Source: RDYJ01 sp034931405
GTDB taxonomy: Bacteria; Cyanobacteriota; Cyanobacteriia; Cyanobacteriales; Nostocaceae
Reading direction: 5' to 3'
Length of the DNA stretch: 64,000 nt
Assembly (NCBI RefSeq): GCF_034931405.1
Contig: NZ_JAYGHA010000023.1
Location: 36,413 to 100,412 of the forward strand
The notes beneath the pieces were generated by a model that worked only from the letters and a program-made list of their open reading frames with translations, did not search any database and was not told the origin of the DNA. Every line of letters starts with the position of its first letter. Position 1 is the first letter of the stretch. A program made the translations under genes and the position numbers. Of this stretch, positions 32,861 to 43,416 are shown piece by piece.

Positions 32861-35800
32861 CTAAGCGATATTCAAATTAATTCGCACAATCACATCGTTG
32901 AAATCTTTGTCACCACCGTTTGGTAAATCCTCAAAGCCAAAGATGTTATTTCCTAACAAACGAATATGATCTACTTGATCAGCATTAGCTCCCAAAAATG
33001 GGAAGTAAACTGCTGGATCATTATTGGGATTACTATCAAGTAAAGCATCGGGTTTACCATTAACAATAATAAATGGTGCAAAGATAGAACCTGGTTGGAA
33101 AATTCCTGTGTAAGTTGCCGTACCTTGGTTATTAACTGTCAAATCAATACCTGCTACACGCCCACGAGTTGCGGCTTCAATATAACCAGCTTGTCCAGCA
33201 AAAATATCGGCTTTACCATCTCCATTAGTGTCAATACCGCCATTTTCATCAGTGACTTGATAGAAGCCAATAAAATTATTAAAAGCTGCTTCTCTATTCA
33301 CTACAAAATCAGCTTTTACCTGACTTGTGACACCGCGTAAATCAATCACTTCTCCTTGGAATTTGCTTTGTAAGTTTGTACCTAGAGGTAATGAATCATT
33401 AGTGGGCTGAATCTTCACTACTAGATTATTGAAGTCAGCAGCATTATTACCAGAGCCATCTTTCCAAGCCAGAGAAAAGTTATTATTTCCTAAATCTTTA
33501 ATCTTTTGCATTAAAGGATCAGAAAATAGGATATCTGTGAGTGGGTTAACTCCAGCTTTCACCGCATCATTTGTACTATTTTTTAGTAAATAAAATCTGA
33601 AGTTATCACCAGAATTAAATTCCAGCAAATGTGTCAAATTGTTGTTATTAAAACCATTGGGGAGATTAGCAATAGCAGAGAAAATTACCTTTGTTCGCTC
33701 TAAAGCTGCTTGGGTATAACCTGGCGCTCCTGGTGCAATACCGTTGATTTTACCTTGAGCATCATCAACAGTAAATACTCCCAATTCATTTACAAAATGA
33801 GAATTTTGTCCAGTTAGGGTAACTTGCAGTTGGGATTTAGCAATGCTATTTGTAATATTAAAGATATCATCACTAATTTTTGAAAGTGTGACGCTTGGTT
33901 CAATATTTCTCGGTTTGACATCTAGTAAAAATGTGTCAGTTACACTTACTCCATAATTATCTGTAGCGCGGACATCAATTGCCCAACTGCCAATATCTGA
34001 ATTTTTTGGTGTACCGCTAAAGGTGCGAGTGATAGGATCAAAGCTTAACCAAGTGGGAAGAGAATTACCATCAGCTAGGGTGGCAAAGTATGTTAGAGGG
34101 TCATCAGGATCAATTTCAATGAAGCTGCTTTCAGCAAAGGTAAAGCTAAAAGGATTATCTTCTGTAGCAACTTGATCGAGAATTGTATTTTCTACTCCTG
34201 GAGGGGTGTTAATGCCTTCAATTGCATCAGTAAAGGTTTGCAGATCCCATTCAGGACTAGCATTCCAAATGCCCACCGTCCACTTTGAAAATGCTTCCCA
34301 AGGTGATATTGCAGTTGATGTTTCGCTAAATGTTTCAACCGGCGGATCAATAGGCGTTTCGCCGAATGTCTCCACAGGTGCTTCGCTGAATGCTTTAACG
34401 GGCAGATCAATAGGTGTTTCACTGGATGTTTCAATGGTGGGAACAGCAAAAGTATTTGCAATTGTGCTTCTTGCCTGGAATTGAGGAGCATTATTACTGA
34501 TTGGTGGATTTAATGTATTTTTAGTAGATTCAATGATTTTGTTCCAGATATCACTAGAAAACTTGCTAGCCGCATTCCATGCTGCTATAACTTGATCGGT
34601 TAAAAATGGAATACTGTAAATGTACGTTCCTAACACAATTCTCGATGCTTCAGTAGTACCTCGAAAAGTTAAGGCTTTGGCAAATTCAGGATTAATGTGG
34701 GATACAGCAACTTGAAATGCAAAATAATCTGGATCTGGTAAATAGGTGAAGAAAAAGTTGCTCAAATTGCTAGATAATTGTTTCGGACTCATTAATAGCC
34801 CAGTTGGTTTTTTGAGGAAGCCCTTTTTTATATTGGTAGCGTCATATATATCATATATGTTGGTAGCGTCATAGCCCACCTTAAGAGATAATACTGGTAA
34901 TAAGTGAGTATTAGCAACGCCGAAAAGACTAGAAGGATCGCGAGGATCAAATGACAAATAATCAGACAAAACGTATGAACCTGGAAGATAATTAAGTCCA
35001 GCCATACTGACGACATCGGAGGAAGTAATGTAGTGTGTCGTACTGTTGATATTAGCTTTCGGCGTACCAGATGAATTAATTCCAGGACTGTTAAAAGTGA
35101 CAACTTTTCCTAAATTACCTGTGTAGTTAGAAGCGATCAACTGGGTTAAAGCACCGCCCAAACTATGTCCCGTTAAATTAGGTCGAAAAATGACTCCACC
35201 ATTCTCAGGCTGACTGACTTTTTTTAGCCAAGTTTCTACAGCATTTTTATTAGCGATATACTGATCGAATCCTACACCATTAGGATTTGCGTCACTGAAT
35301 ACATCCTGTCCAGTTGCAGTCCCTCTACTGGCGAGTATAGGAGCTTTTCCCAGATCGTAAATTGTTCCTATTGCATCTCCATCAGCTATTGTGGCGTTGT
35401 TAGCACTGGTAAGTTTAAGCGAAAAATTTTCATTGGAAGTTAATCCAACTGCTTGAAAATCTGATTTTGGATCATTAAAAACTTGATCGACGTAATAGCC
35501 CAAATCACCATAGGGGGAAGAGTTGATGTCGGGAACTTTGTCAACATCTTGTTCTTTATCTTGTTCTTTTTCCCAGTTTCGATAGGCAGTATCTTTAGCA
35601 AAGATTTCTAAGTCTTGATCGGAAACGCCTCTTTCTCCAAAGACTGTTACGGCAATTTCTTTGGTTGTTTCTCCAGGTGCGAAAGTTAATGTTCCATTAA
35701 TTATGGATTGATAATCTTTAGCGTCTTTCTGTCCTGTAGAGTTGACAAGTTGATCAGATGTGGAATAAACAATAACTACATCTTGATTACTGGGCTGTGA

Positions 35801-38458
35801 GAGGGTTACTCTAAATTTAATAACTGTATTCTGATTCTCATTAACTGAAACATAGGCATCACTCACTGATACAGTGGGGATATCATCATTGGTGATAGTT
35901 CCTGTAACAGCCGTAGTTGTACCAATTGCATATCCTGTTCCAGTTGCTAAAGTGAGGGCTACTGTCTCATCAGCTTCAACTGTAGTATCTTCTGTAGGAT
36001 CTATTTCTACAGTAGCGATCGCAGAACCAGGAGCAAAGGTAACAGAGCCAGTAGAAGCGGTGAAGGATGAGCTTCCAATTGGGGTATAGTCAGTATTAAA
36101 AGTTGCAGTACCTCCCACATTGTAGTTGACCGTGAGGGCATTGGTAGTAGCTCCAGTGCGGGTGAATGTGTAAACAAGATTTGGAGTACCATCTTCTATA
36201 ACCGTAGTGGGATTGACTGTTAAAGTGATGTTAGGAAGAAGATTGTCGTTATCAATAATTGTCAGTGTAGCTGTAGTCTGAGTCCCTAATGTTGCACCGC
36301 CAGTAGGGTTACTCAATGTCAGATTAACCGTTTCATTTCCTTCAATTTGGGTATCATTAATGATGGGAATAGTGACGGTTTGGGAAGTCTGTCCACTATT
36401 AAAAGAAACCACAATTGGCGTACCGTTGTAGTCTGATGACTGTGTAGCTGTGCCATTACTGGGTGTGACTTTAACCGTAACAGTACCATCACTGCCATTA
36501 GTGCGCGTTAAGGTAATGGCTTGGACTGTTGTACCATTTTCGTTAACACTATAGGTACTGCGGCTAAAAGCGATCTTACCCGAACCTGTTTCTGTGGAGA
36601 GTGTTAGTTGATATTGAATGGGAGACTCATTGTAAATTATGTTGACAGGATCAACTAAAATATCAGTACCATCTCCAGAAAGATCAACAAAATAAGTTCC
36701 TGCTCGGAGATTAACTTCCACGCTGCCAGTTGTAGAAGGGACACCAATACTGAAAGAGCCAAGATTTGCACCGCGATTTCCCTGCACATCTTCAACTGGA
36801 GTGGTAATATTCAGAGTTGCCTGACCAATATTTTTAAGAAAAGTGAGGTTAAAATTAACCTTAGCATCGTTAGTGAGAGTAAAGGCGTAGTTGTCCTGAT
36901 TAGCCTGAGTAACGCCATAAACGCTACCCGAATCAAAAAGCGTTCCTTGACGAGAAAGAGTATTATTAACTCCCAAAGTACCTAGTTGTGTGCGTGCAGG
37001 ATAGGAGGTTGCCTGAAAGGTATTAGTCTGAGTATCAGGGGGCGAAAATTGTAATCGGGAATAGTAGTAAACCGGACCGGTAGCAGGAACATTGCTAAAT
37101 TTTAGATAATAAGCACCAGGGTCAAGATTCAGAAAGTACAGGTCAGAGTAGAGGGGAGAGGTGGAATTAACGCTATTACTCAGTGTAGCGATAGGAGTAT
37201 TATCTGCTTTGAATATCTGAAGATCACTACCATATAGAAAAAGTCCATTTTTCTGAGTGAGTGAGAATTGATAAAAAAGAGGTGCGGTAGATGTGTCACC
37301 GACTTCTCTCTCAAAATCTATATTCTTCCTTATGAGAAATCCTAATGTTGTGGTGTTGTAAGTTACATCGCCTAGATTGATTGTACTGGGGTTGTCGTTA
37401 TCAACAATAGTCAGTGTAGCTGTACTTTGAGTACCCAGAGTAGCACCACCAGTAGGGTTACTCAATGTGAGATTAACCGTTTCATTACCTTCAACCAGGC
37501 TGTCATCAACAATAGGAATAATAACGGCTTGACCAGTCTCTCCAGGATTAAAGGAAACCACAATTGGCTGACTGTCGTAGTCTGATGGCGCTCTAGCAGT
37601 GCCATCGCTAGGTGTGACTGTAACCGTTTGAATCCCATAGGGATAAGTGCGTTCTAAGGTAATGGAGGCTGCTGTACCATACTCTTTAACGGTGTAGGTG
37701 CTGCTGCTAAAGGCGATCTCTTCTATAAGCGGTTTTGGATTTAGATCGTCAGTAATATTCAATACTTGATCAGTCCCTGTAAGGTAATATTGACCATTTC
37801 TATAATCAAGAATAAAACCTTCCAAAAAAAACCTTTGCTGTTCTACCTGAATAACTTGACCATTAAGCGCAATAACTCCATGATCATCTTCAGCCTTTAA
37901 AGCCCGCAAAGTATCAGCATCCAAACTCTGTCTCTGTACCAACGCGGCAAAAATCGCCCCTTCATCCCCCTCACTATCCACCTGATTAACCTGAGCATCT
38001 ACAAAATGCCCATATTCTTCTAATAACGTACCGATTAAAGTTTGTGGTGTTGCACTTGCCACAAAAGCATCTGATAAATAAATCTTATTCGTGCTAATGC
38101 CATAAGCCCCATTCGCATTCCCCAAAATGCTGCTACTAATTACCTCAATATTAGGAAATTGACTAAAATCACCTTTGCGCCATTGCGATCGCAGCTTGGC
38201 TACATTAGCATAGTTATATGCTGTCCCAAAAGCTGTATCAAAAAGAGTCCAAAAATTGTCTAACTCCGCAAATTGACTCAGATTGGTGTAGGTCATAGCA
38301 AGACCTAAATTAATGCTATCTTCAAGAACTTTGAGATTAGTAAGACTTGGATTAGTACCCAGCATACCGAGTTTATTGGCTATATCGAGAGTATTATCGG
38401 CATTGTCAACGGGAATTGGTTCTAAAGAAATAGCATTAGACATAAATGAATTACTCAA
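32861..38458 (-). CDS. giant Calx-beta / lipase-like / DUF4114 secreted protein
   Basis: An 1865-residue modular protein, probably exported. Residues ~1-215 match the N-terminal module of large cyanobacterial surface proteins, with LLEEYGHFVDAQVN. Calx-beta repeats follow at ~250-353, ~625-740, ~745-858 and ~860-955, each ending near ATLTIVDNDN or similar, separated by a PPC-like region (~355-600). A class-3-lipase-like domain has GHSLGGALTQLIASN (Ser nucleophile near residue 1099). A linker with ETPID/ETFSE repeats (~1365-1410) leads to a cadherin/He_PIG-like module (~1426-1518) and a C-terminal DUF4114 domain (FEDLPNGGDKDFNDVIVRI). No signal peptide is seen; type I secretion is inferred. 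Calcium binding is likely. Confidence 0.85.
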   Translation of the reverse strand: MSNSFMSNAISLEPIPVDNADNTLDIANKLGMLGTNPSLTNLKVLEDSINLGLAMTYTNLSQFAELDNFWTLFDTAFGTAYNYANVAKLRSQWRKGDFSQFPNIEVISSSILGNANGAYGISTNKIYLSDAFVASATPQTLIGTLLEEYGHFVDAQVNQVDSEGDEGAIFAALVQRQSLDADTLRALKAEDDHGVIALNGQVIQVEQQRFFLEGFILDYRNGQYYLTGTDQVLNITDDLNPKPLIEEIAFSSSTYTVKEYGTAASITLERTYPYGIQTVTVTPSDGTARAPSDYDSQPIVVSFNPGETGQAVIIPIVDDSLVEGNETVNLTLSNPTGGATLGTQSTATLTIVDNDNPSTINLGDVTYNTTTLGFLIRKNIDFEREVGDTSTAPLFYQFSLTQKNGLFLYGSDLQIFKADNTPIATLSNSVNSTSPLYSDLYFLNLDPGAYYLKFSNVPATGPVYYYSRLQFSPPDTQTNTFQATSYPARTQLGTLGVNNTLSRQGTLFDSGSVYGVTQANQDNYAFTLTNDAKVNFNLTFLKNIGQATLNITTPVEDVQGNRGANLGSFSIGVPSTTGSVEVNLRAGTYFVDLSGDGTDILVDPVNIIYNESPIQYQLTLSTETGSGKIAFSRSTYSVNENGTTVQAITLTRTNGSDGTVTVKVTPSNGTATQSSDYNGTPIVVSFNSGQTSQTVTIPIINDTQIEGNETVNLTLSNPTGGATLGTQTTATLTIIDNDNLLPNITLTVNPTTVIEDGTPNLVYTFTRTGATTNALTVNYNVGGTATFNTDYTPIGSSSFTASTGSVTFAPGSAIATVEIDPTEDTTVEADETVALTLATGTGYAIGTTTAVTGTITNDDIPTVSVSDAYVSVNENQNTVIKFRVTLSQPSNQDVVIVYSTSDQLVNSTGQKDAKDYQSIINGTLTFAPGETTKEIAVTVFGERGVSDQDLEIFAKDTAYRNWEKEQDKEQDVDKVPDINSSPYGDLGYYVDQVFNDPKSDFQAVGLTSNENFSLKLTSANNATIADGDAIGTIYDLGKAPILASRGTATGQDVFSDANPNGVGFDQYIANKNAVETWLKKVSQPENGGVIFRPNLTGHSLGGALTQLIASNYTGNLGKVVTFNSPGINSSGTPKANINSTTHYITSSDVVSMAGLNYLPGSYVLSDYLSFDPRDPSSLFGVANTHLLPVLSLKVGYDATNIYDIYDATNIKKGFLKKPTGLLMSPKQLSSNLSNFFFTYLPDPDYFAFQVAVSHINPEFAKALTFRGTTEASRIVLGTYIYSIPFLTDQVIAAWNAASKFSSDIWNKIIESTKNTLNPPISNNAPQFQARSTIANTFAVPTIETSSETPIDLPVKAFSEAPVETFGETPIDPPVETFSETSTAISPWEAFSKWTVGIWNASPEWDLQTFTDAIEGINTPPGVENTILDQVATEDNPFSFTFAESSFIEIDPDDPLTYFATLADGNSLPTWLSFDPITRTFSGTPKNSDIGSWAIDVRATDNYGVSVTDTFLLDVKPRNIEPSVTLSKISDDIFNITNSIAKSQLQVTLTGQNSHFVNELGVFTVDDAQGKINGIAPGAPGYTQAALERTKVIFSAIANLPNGFNNNNLTHLLEFNSGDNFRFYLLKNSTNDAVKAGVNPLTDILFSDPLMQKIKDLGNNNFSLAWKDGSGNNAADFNNLVVKIQPTNDSLPLGTNLQSKFQGEVIDLRGVTSQVKADFVVNREAAFNNFIGFYQVTDENGGIDTNGDGKADIFAGQAGYIEAATRGRVAGIDLTVNNQGTATYTGIFQPGSIFAPFIIVNGKPDALLDSNPNNDPAVYFPFLGANADQVDHIRLLGNNIFGFEDLPNGGDKDFNDVIVRINLNIA

Positions 38459-38612
38459 TTGCTACTGAAACACTTCAACAAGATTATATAGTGTCTTGTC
38501 TGTATACGCAAGTAATTAGGGCTACACCATACAAGCTAGGAGCAATCAAATCAGATTCCTATAATTGATCATTGGAAAAAGCTAAACTTGATATTAATAA
38601 CTAATTCTTAAA

Positions 38613-39548
38613 TTAAAAAAAATTAGTATTTTTTAAAAACTCTAAAATGGCAGCATTCACCACAGCAGAAGCACCTGTGGATGCGTCATGATAACAATTT
38701 TCCAGAATTTGAAAACGAGAATTAGGGATATGATGATGTAATTTCTCACCGTGACTAACAGGAAACCAACTATCTTGATCACCCCATAAAATTAGAGTAG
38801 GACATTCAATAGCACTAAGATTATTTTGAATTTTATTTAACATATTTGGCTGTTTCGCTTGCAAATTCTCAATCTCTCGTGCTGCTATTTGTAACTCTTC
38901 TGCAACTTTCACCAAAGTTCCTGGAATTTCAATAAACGGGTAAGTTAGCCAATAGATATCTTCTTGGGTGAGAATAGAAGGATCAAATAATACTCTCCGT
39001 CTTTCTATAGCCATAACTTCTCTAACTATAGGCGCAAACACATAAGCCAGACGTAAAAAATCAATTGTATGGATAACTTCTAATGGTGTTTGTGCCAGTA
39101 ATCCCATCACCCAATGAGGTAATGTTTGAGCAAAAATAGGCGCATTCATGACTACTAAACGCCCAATTAATTGAGGATTTTCTCCAGCTAATGCTAAAGA
39201 AACTAATGCACCTAAAGACTCGGCAACAATCACAGGTGGTTCATCACATAAAGCTGCAATAATTCTTTCTAACTCAATTACTTGATGACCATTTTCTTCT
39301 CGACGTGATAAAGGTTTTTCTGAAAAACCATAACCTTTAGCATCAAAACAAATTACCCGAAAATATTGAGATAAAGGGTTTATACAATGTCGCCAATTAT
39401 AACTCCAACTACCCAAACCATGTAATAAAATTAGCGGTCTACCTGTACCTTTTTCGCCATAAGCGATTTTTACTGGATATCCATTGGCATCAGTAATAAT
39501 TAGATTTTGCTGCCCTTTGGGAAAGTTAACTTGCCACCAATCTTTCAT
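38613..39548 (-). CDS. alpha/beta hydrolase
   Basis: A 311-residue hydrolase. The oxyanion motif LILLHGLGSWSYNW, RVICFDAKGYGFSEKP, the nucleophile elbow VIVAESLGALVSLALAG (Ser in the G/AxSxG turn, here AESLG), the acid ILWGDQDSWFP and the His of NCYHDAST make a complete triad. No signal peptide. The substrate is unknown. It heads a minus-strand group with DUF4112, BrkB and DUF389 genes, spaced 40-50 bases or less, possibly one operon read toward it. Confidence 0.86.
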   Translation of the reverse strand: MKDWWQVNFPKGQQNLIITDANGYPVKIAYGEKGTGRPLILLHGLGSWSYNWRHCINPLSQYFRVICFDAKGYGFSEKPLSRREENGHQVIELERIIAALCDEPPVIVAESLGALVSLALAGENPQLIGRLVVMNAPIFAQTLPHWVMGLLAQTPLEVIHTIDFLRLAYVFAPIVREVMAIERRRVLFDPSILTQEDIYWLTYPFIEIPGTLVKVAEELQIAAREIENLQAKQPNMLNKIQNNLSAIECPTLILWGDQDSWFPVSHGEKLHHHIPNSRFQILENCYHDASTGASAVVNAAILEFLKNTNFF

Positions 39549-39592
39549 CTTTTTTGGTAAATGTAATGTATATCTAATAATTAAATGTCCAT

Positions 39593-40096
39593 TTAACCAT
39601 TAATTAAAGCGGTTAACAACATTTTTATGATAATTACAGGTAATGCGACTAAAACAATGGCAAGTAGAAATAAGCCAACGAAAAGAGCAATGATAAATCC
39701 TTGATCCGCTTTCTTTTTTTCACCTGGAGATTTTAAATAATCTTCCAATAAATTGAGGTTATAATTATTTGCTCTCCAGGCAAAATCGAACAAGTCTCCC
39801 AACATCGGGATAGCGCCTACTAAGGCATCAATAATGATATTTACAATCATTCTGCCCAAAGTTGCTCTCGACACACCAAGCCGCGCTGATTCAATGATAA
39901 TGTAGGTAGAAAATATCAATCCCAAAACATCACCACCAACAGGTATTAATCCGATAATTGGATCTAAACCAATACCAACTTGAGTTCCAGGAATGGTAAT
40001 AGCATTATCTAAAACTTTACTAATTTGACGTATACGTTTTAATGTTGCTGAATAGCCATCAGCTTCAATAGAAATTTCATGATGAGAATTAGACAT
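39593..40096 (-). CDS. DUF4112 family membrane protein
   Basis: A 167-residue protein with the DUF4112 core: LDNAITIPGTQVGIGLDPII GLIPVGGDVLGLIFS and IDALVGAIPMLGDLFDFAWR ANNYNL. A C-terminal hydrophobic segment (GFIIALFVGLFLLAIVLVAL) suggests membrane anchoring. Function unknown; the family is widespread in bacteria. A short GGTAATT repeat separates it from the BrkB gene upstream. Confidence 0.85.
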   Translation of the reverse strand: MSNSHHEISIEADGYSATLKRIRQISKVLDNAITIPGTQVGIGLDPIIGLIPVGGDVLGLIFSTYIIIESARLGVSRATLGRMIVNIIIDALVGAIPMLGDLFDFAWRANNYNLNLLEDYLKSPGEKKKADQGFIIALFVGLFLLAIVLVALPVIIIKMLLTALING

Positions 40097-40100
40097 TTTT

Positions 40101-40130
40101 GGTAATTGGTAATTGGTAATTGGTAATTGC
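40101..40130. repeat. heptamer repeat tract, TTGGTAA units
   Basis: Four tandem TTGGTAA units sit between the DUF4112 and BrkB-type genes, inside an otherwise compact same-strand cluster. Confidence 0.85.
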
Positions 40131-40135
40131 GTTAT

Positions 40136-41032
40136 TTAGTTCCCTTGTAGCCTTTTCCCGATTTTTAATTGAATAGATTCACCAACAATTACATTTAACT
40201 GGTTGCCAACAAGGAGAACAAAGGCACTTATCCATAACCACAACATTAATACTATGAAAGTTCCTACTGTGCCATAAACTTTATTATAATTTCCAAAGTT
40301 GGTAACATAAAGGCGAAATAAGGCGGAAACTAGCGCCCAAAATATAGCGGCTAAAATTGCCCCAGGTATCAATGGTGTATCAGGTTTCCACACGCTAGGA
40401 CCATAACGATAAACTAGGCTAAATGTAGCAGCAACAATAACCAAAGCTAAAGGCCAAAGTAGCAATTGCCAAAGAGGTAATAAAAATCCTAAATAAGCAT
40501 TACCACGTACTAGCATACCCAAAAGTAAATCACTAATAAATACTAAAAAAGAAGCCAGCATTAAAAGTAAAATAGTCCCAAAAGTTAAACCAAGAGAAAT
40601 GAGTTTGGCTTTCCAAAAAGGGCGTGTATTTTCTGGGGGAACTTGTTCGATTTGATCAAAGGCAGTCATAGCGGTACTGACTGCACCAGAAGCTGTCCAA
40701 ATAGCGATCGCAAAACTAAAAGAAAATAACCCAGAATTTTTAGAGTTGGCAATTTCTTTTGTAGCAAATTCACTAATTAAAGTCCAGGCTTCTTGAGGTA
40801 CAATATGACTCAGTTGTACTGTTAATTGAATAAAGGTGTTTCGCAAAGATTCTGCAAATAAACCGATAGCTGTCAACACTGCTAAAACTGCCGGAAATAG
40901 CGATAACATAGCATTAAAAGCAATTTCTGAAGCCAGTCCTAAAAGTCTCCTTTCTACAGTTCTGGCAAAAGTTTTCTTGAGTGTACGCCAATTAAGGTAG
41001 CGAAAAAACCTTATAAAATGGTAATTAAACAT
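40136..41032 (-). CDS. YihY/BrkB family inner-membrane protein
   Basis: A 298-residue polytopic protein of the YihY/BrkB family, often mis-called ribonuclease BN. Signatures: RRLLGLASEIAFNAMLSLFP, the repeated hydrophobic helices, and the C-terminal YVTNFGNYNKVYGTVGTFIV LMLWLWISAFVLLVGNQLN. About six membrane helices are visible. The function is not established; a transport role has been proposed. It lies 26 bases from the DUF389 gene on the same strand. Confidence 0.9.
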   Translation of the reverse strand: MFNYHFIRFFRYLNWRTLKKTFARTVERRLLGLASEIAFNAMLSLFPAVLAVLTAIGLFAESLRNTFIQLTVQLSHIVPQEAWTLISEFATKEIANSKNSGLFSFSFAIAIWTASGAVSTAMTAFDQIEQVPPENTRPFWKAKLISLGLTFGTILLLMLASFLVFISDLLLGMLVRGNAYLGFLLPLWQLLLWPLALVIVAATFSLVYRYGPSVWKPDTPLIPGAILAAIFWALVSALFRLYVTNFGNYNKVYGTVGTFIVLMLWLWISAFVLLVGNQLNVIVGESIQLKIGKRLQGN

Positions 41033-41058
41033 ATCTTCAACATATTGATTTAGCGAAG

Positions 41059-42810
41059 TTATGGCAGAGTTTCTAATGGTAACTTATTCTGTGATTGGAC
41101 TGTAAGTTTAAATTTCATACTTGATTTAGTTTCTGTTCCTAATTGGGTATTTATTCTATCATTTTTAATTTGCCATTTTGATTGTAGGTATTCTGTGATG
41201 ACTTGCGATCGCTTCTCAATAATATCTTGTGGTTCTGTGAGTTCTTGGTTAACTGTAACTTCTAGATTTAAATTAGGTGTTTGCTGCAAAATTTGTCCAG
41301 CACGATCTAAAAATTTGGTATTAGCTGGTGTTAATAAGGCTTGATTTTTTTCAAAAAGTATAGTTCCTAAAGAAGTAGCTATTCTCTGCATTTTCACTTT
41401 AGCAGACTGATAATCAAGTTTATTTCTAATATTATCTGCCATGAGAATTTGGGCATCTCTATCAATATCGCGTTCACTCAGATATACTAACTGAATGCTT
41501 AACGGTTCAAGGGAGCTAGTAATTAACTGGTAATCAATCAATTGTGCTGGATCAGGCAGTTGAATATCACGTAAAGCAGATTCAACCTCTTGCATAAAAC
41601 TTGCTTGTAACTGAGCAATAGTAATAACTGGTTCAGTCGGCTTTTCTTCAGCTACTTGCCGTAAAAGTTCATTTGATGCAGTAGGAATTTCAATCAGCTT
41701 TAATCCTAACAATTCTGATGGTTTATTTAAACGTTCTGCTAACAGTTGAATATAATTATTTTGTTCTTCTGTTGTATATTCTTTACTACTAAATACCTGA
41801 AGTTGAATTATCAATTTATTATTTTGCTGTAAAGTGGAAATATTACTAATATAAGAACGTGGTTCACCATTTATAAAATTGGCAAATTTCTTCTGCCATA
41901 TTTCTGTTGCTGATCCACGAATCTGATTTTCTTGTTGTTGCAAAGTAATTTCTCGCCGGAGTTGATTGAGAGATTGATTGAGAGGAAAACTAATTAAGCC
42001 AATGGTACTAAAAATTAATAAAAATCTTCCTGGCAGACCTCCAATTTTTTTGATTTGATTGTATGCAGGTAATTGTTCTAAAATATGCTGCATCCACAAA
42101 CTTTCTTTGTCAGTTGTACGCCATTCCTTAACTTTTATTCGCACCTCATCATTATCAATATGTAGCCCCAAAAAAACCAGCATAGCTGTAAAAGTAATCG
42201 CCACTAAGTTGGTAAAAAACAGTAATCCACCACCGCTAGCTACCTGCAAACCTTTAACAGAATCTAGAGTGATGGCTATACCAATACCATAGCCAACTAC
42301 ACACAAGGGCGGCATTAAGGCCACGGCAATAGCCACACCAGGAATAGAAGTTGCAACCCCTCTTGGTTCTTTACAAATTGCCACTGAACCCACTGCACCA
42401 GAAAATAAAGCAACTACCAAATCTAAAATATTGGGACGAATTCTGGCAGCAATTTCGCTAGTCATTTCTTTAAATGGTAGTAAAGATACAAGTAGCACTG
42501 CAAAAGAAATGGCTACTATGCAACTTATGACCAGATTGAACAGCGCCCGCATAGCTAAGATGACATCACCTGCTGCTAATGCTAGTCCATTGGCTAAAAT
42601 ACCCCCCATTAATGGAGAAATTAACATTGCTCCAATGATTACGGCTGGACTGTTCAACACTAATCCCAGGGTAGCAATACCAGCTGCAAACAACACCTGA
42701 ATCCAATAACTGACATCCTCAAGGGTTACGGATCTGCATATATCCAGGTATACTAGTTCTTTACGGGCTTGACTAATTCCCAAGTTGTTTGCAAACTTAT
42801 CTCTAAACAT
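41059..42810 (-). CDS. DUF389 membrane protein with OmpA-like C-terminal region
   Basis: A 583-residue protein. The DUF389 membrane core occupies residues ~25-210 (LVLNSPAVIIGAMLISPLMG GILANGLALAAGDVILA, IPGVAIAVALMPPLCVVGYG). After a further hydrophobic segment near ~260-280 comes a long soluble part (~285-583) with a final segment resembling OmpA-type domains (LLTPANTKFLDRAGQIL, IIEKRSQVITEYL). The role is unknown. It is the first gene of the minus-strand cluster running to 38613. Confidence 0.85.
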   Translation of the reverse strand: MFRDKFANNLGISQARKELVYLDICRSVTLEDVSYWIQVLFAAGIATLGLVLNSPAVIIGAMLISPLMGGILANGLALAAGDVILAMRALFNLVISCIVAISFAVLLVSLLPFKEMTSEIAARIRPNILDLVVALFSGAVGSVAICKEPRGVATSIPGVAIAVALMPPLCVVGYGIGIAITLDSVKGLQVASGGGLLFFTNLVAITFTAMLVFLGLHIDNDEVRIKVKEWRTTDKESLWMQHILEQLPAYNQIKKIGGLPGRFLLIFSTIGLISFPLNQSLNQLRREITLQQQENQIRGSATEIWQKKFANFINGEPRSYISNISTLQQNNKLIIQLQVFSSKEYTTEEQNNYIQLLAERLNKPSELLGLKLIEIPTASNELLRQVAEEKPTEPVITIAQLQASFMQEVESALRDIQLPDPAQLIDYQLITSSLEPLSIQLVYLSERDIDRDAQILMADNIRNKLDYQSAKVKMQRIATSLGTILFEKNQALLTPANTKFLDRAGQILQQTPNLNLEVTVNQELTEPQDIIEKRSQVITEYLQSKWQIKNDRINTQLGTETKSSMKFKLTVQSQNKLPLETLP

Positions 42811-42930
42811 AATTTAAGTGCTGATAAAATTCTGTCATCGGTGGCAATAAACAACGTTAATTTTGTTTCTAGTCTACTACTCTATTCGTTTTATTAAAAA
42901 GTTTCATTCCAAATAATACAAAAACCTGCT

Positions 42931-43416
42931 ATGAGTCAAGATTTAACACAACAGTGGTTAGGCGAAATTCAAGCCCTGAAACAGCAGATAACCGAATTGC
43001 AACAAAAACGTGATGAGGCTTGGGAAAGTTCACAAAAATGGCGACAATTATATAACACTGAGTCAGAACAACGTCGTGCAGATGCCAAGATATATCAACA
43101 GGCGATTGCATCTATAAAAGCTGAACTTCGGAAATTACAAGGTATAAACGCTGAAAACATTACTGAAACTACTACAACGAATATTGACCCAGAATTGGCA
43201 GACTTAAAATCTGTGGAGGAGTTCAAAGCTAAAGTTATGGCCGTTACTCAAGAACGAGATCGTTTAATTCACGCTTTGAAAACAGAACAAGAAAATCACG
43301 CCCAGACTCGCAATAACCTAACCACAGCTTTAGGTGATACTATTGATAGTTTGGCAAAGGCGCGAGCAGCAGGGGAAACAAAGAAAGGAGAGGAAACTCG
43401 TGAAGTGGAGGGCTGA
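42931..43416 (+). CDS. coiled-coil protein of unknown function
   Basis: A 161-residue, highly charged protein. Residues ~8-70 (EIQALKQQITELQQKRDEAW, ESSQKWRQLYNTESEQRR) and ~95-145 have heptad-like patterns of coiled coils. No membrane or signal segment. The family is not recognised. It lies divergent from the DUF389 gene across 120 bases. Confidence 0.7.
   Translation: MSQDLTQQWLGEIQALKQQITELQQKRDEAWESSQKWRQLYNTESEQRRADAKIYQQAIASIKAELRKLQGINAENITETTTTNIDPELADLKSVEEFKAKVMAVTQERDRLIHALKTEQENHAQTRNNLTTALGDTIDSLAKARAAGETKKGEETREVEG

Noticed and set aside
34192..34491. Repetitive open frames on both strands, a possible small gene
   Set aside because: They are alternate-frame readings of the ETPID/ETFSE linker repeat of the Calx-beta protein.
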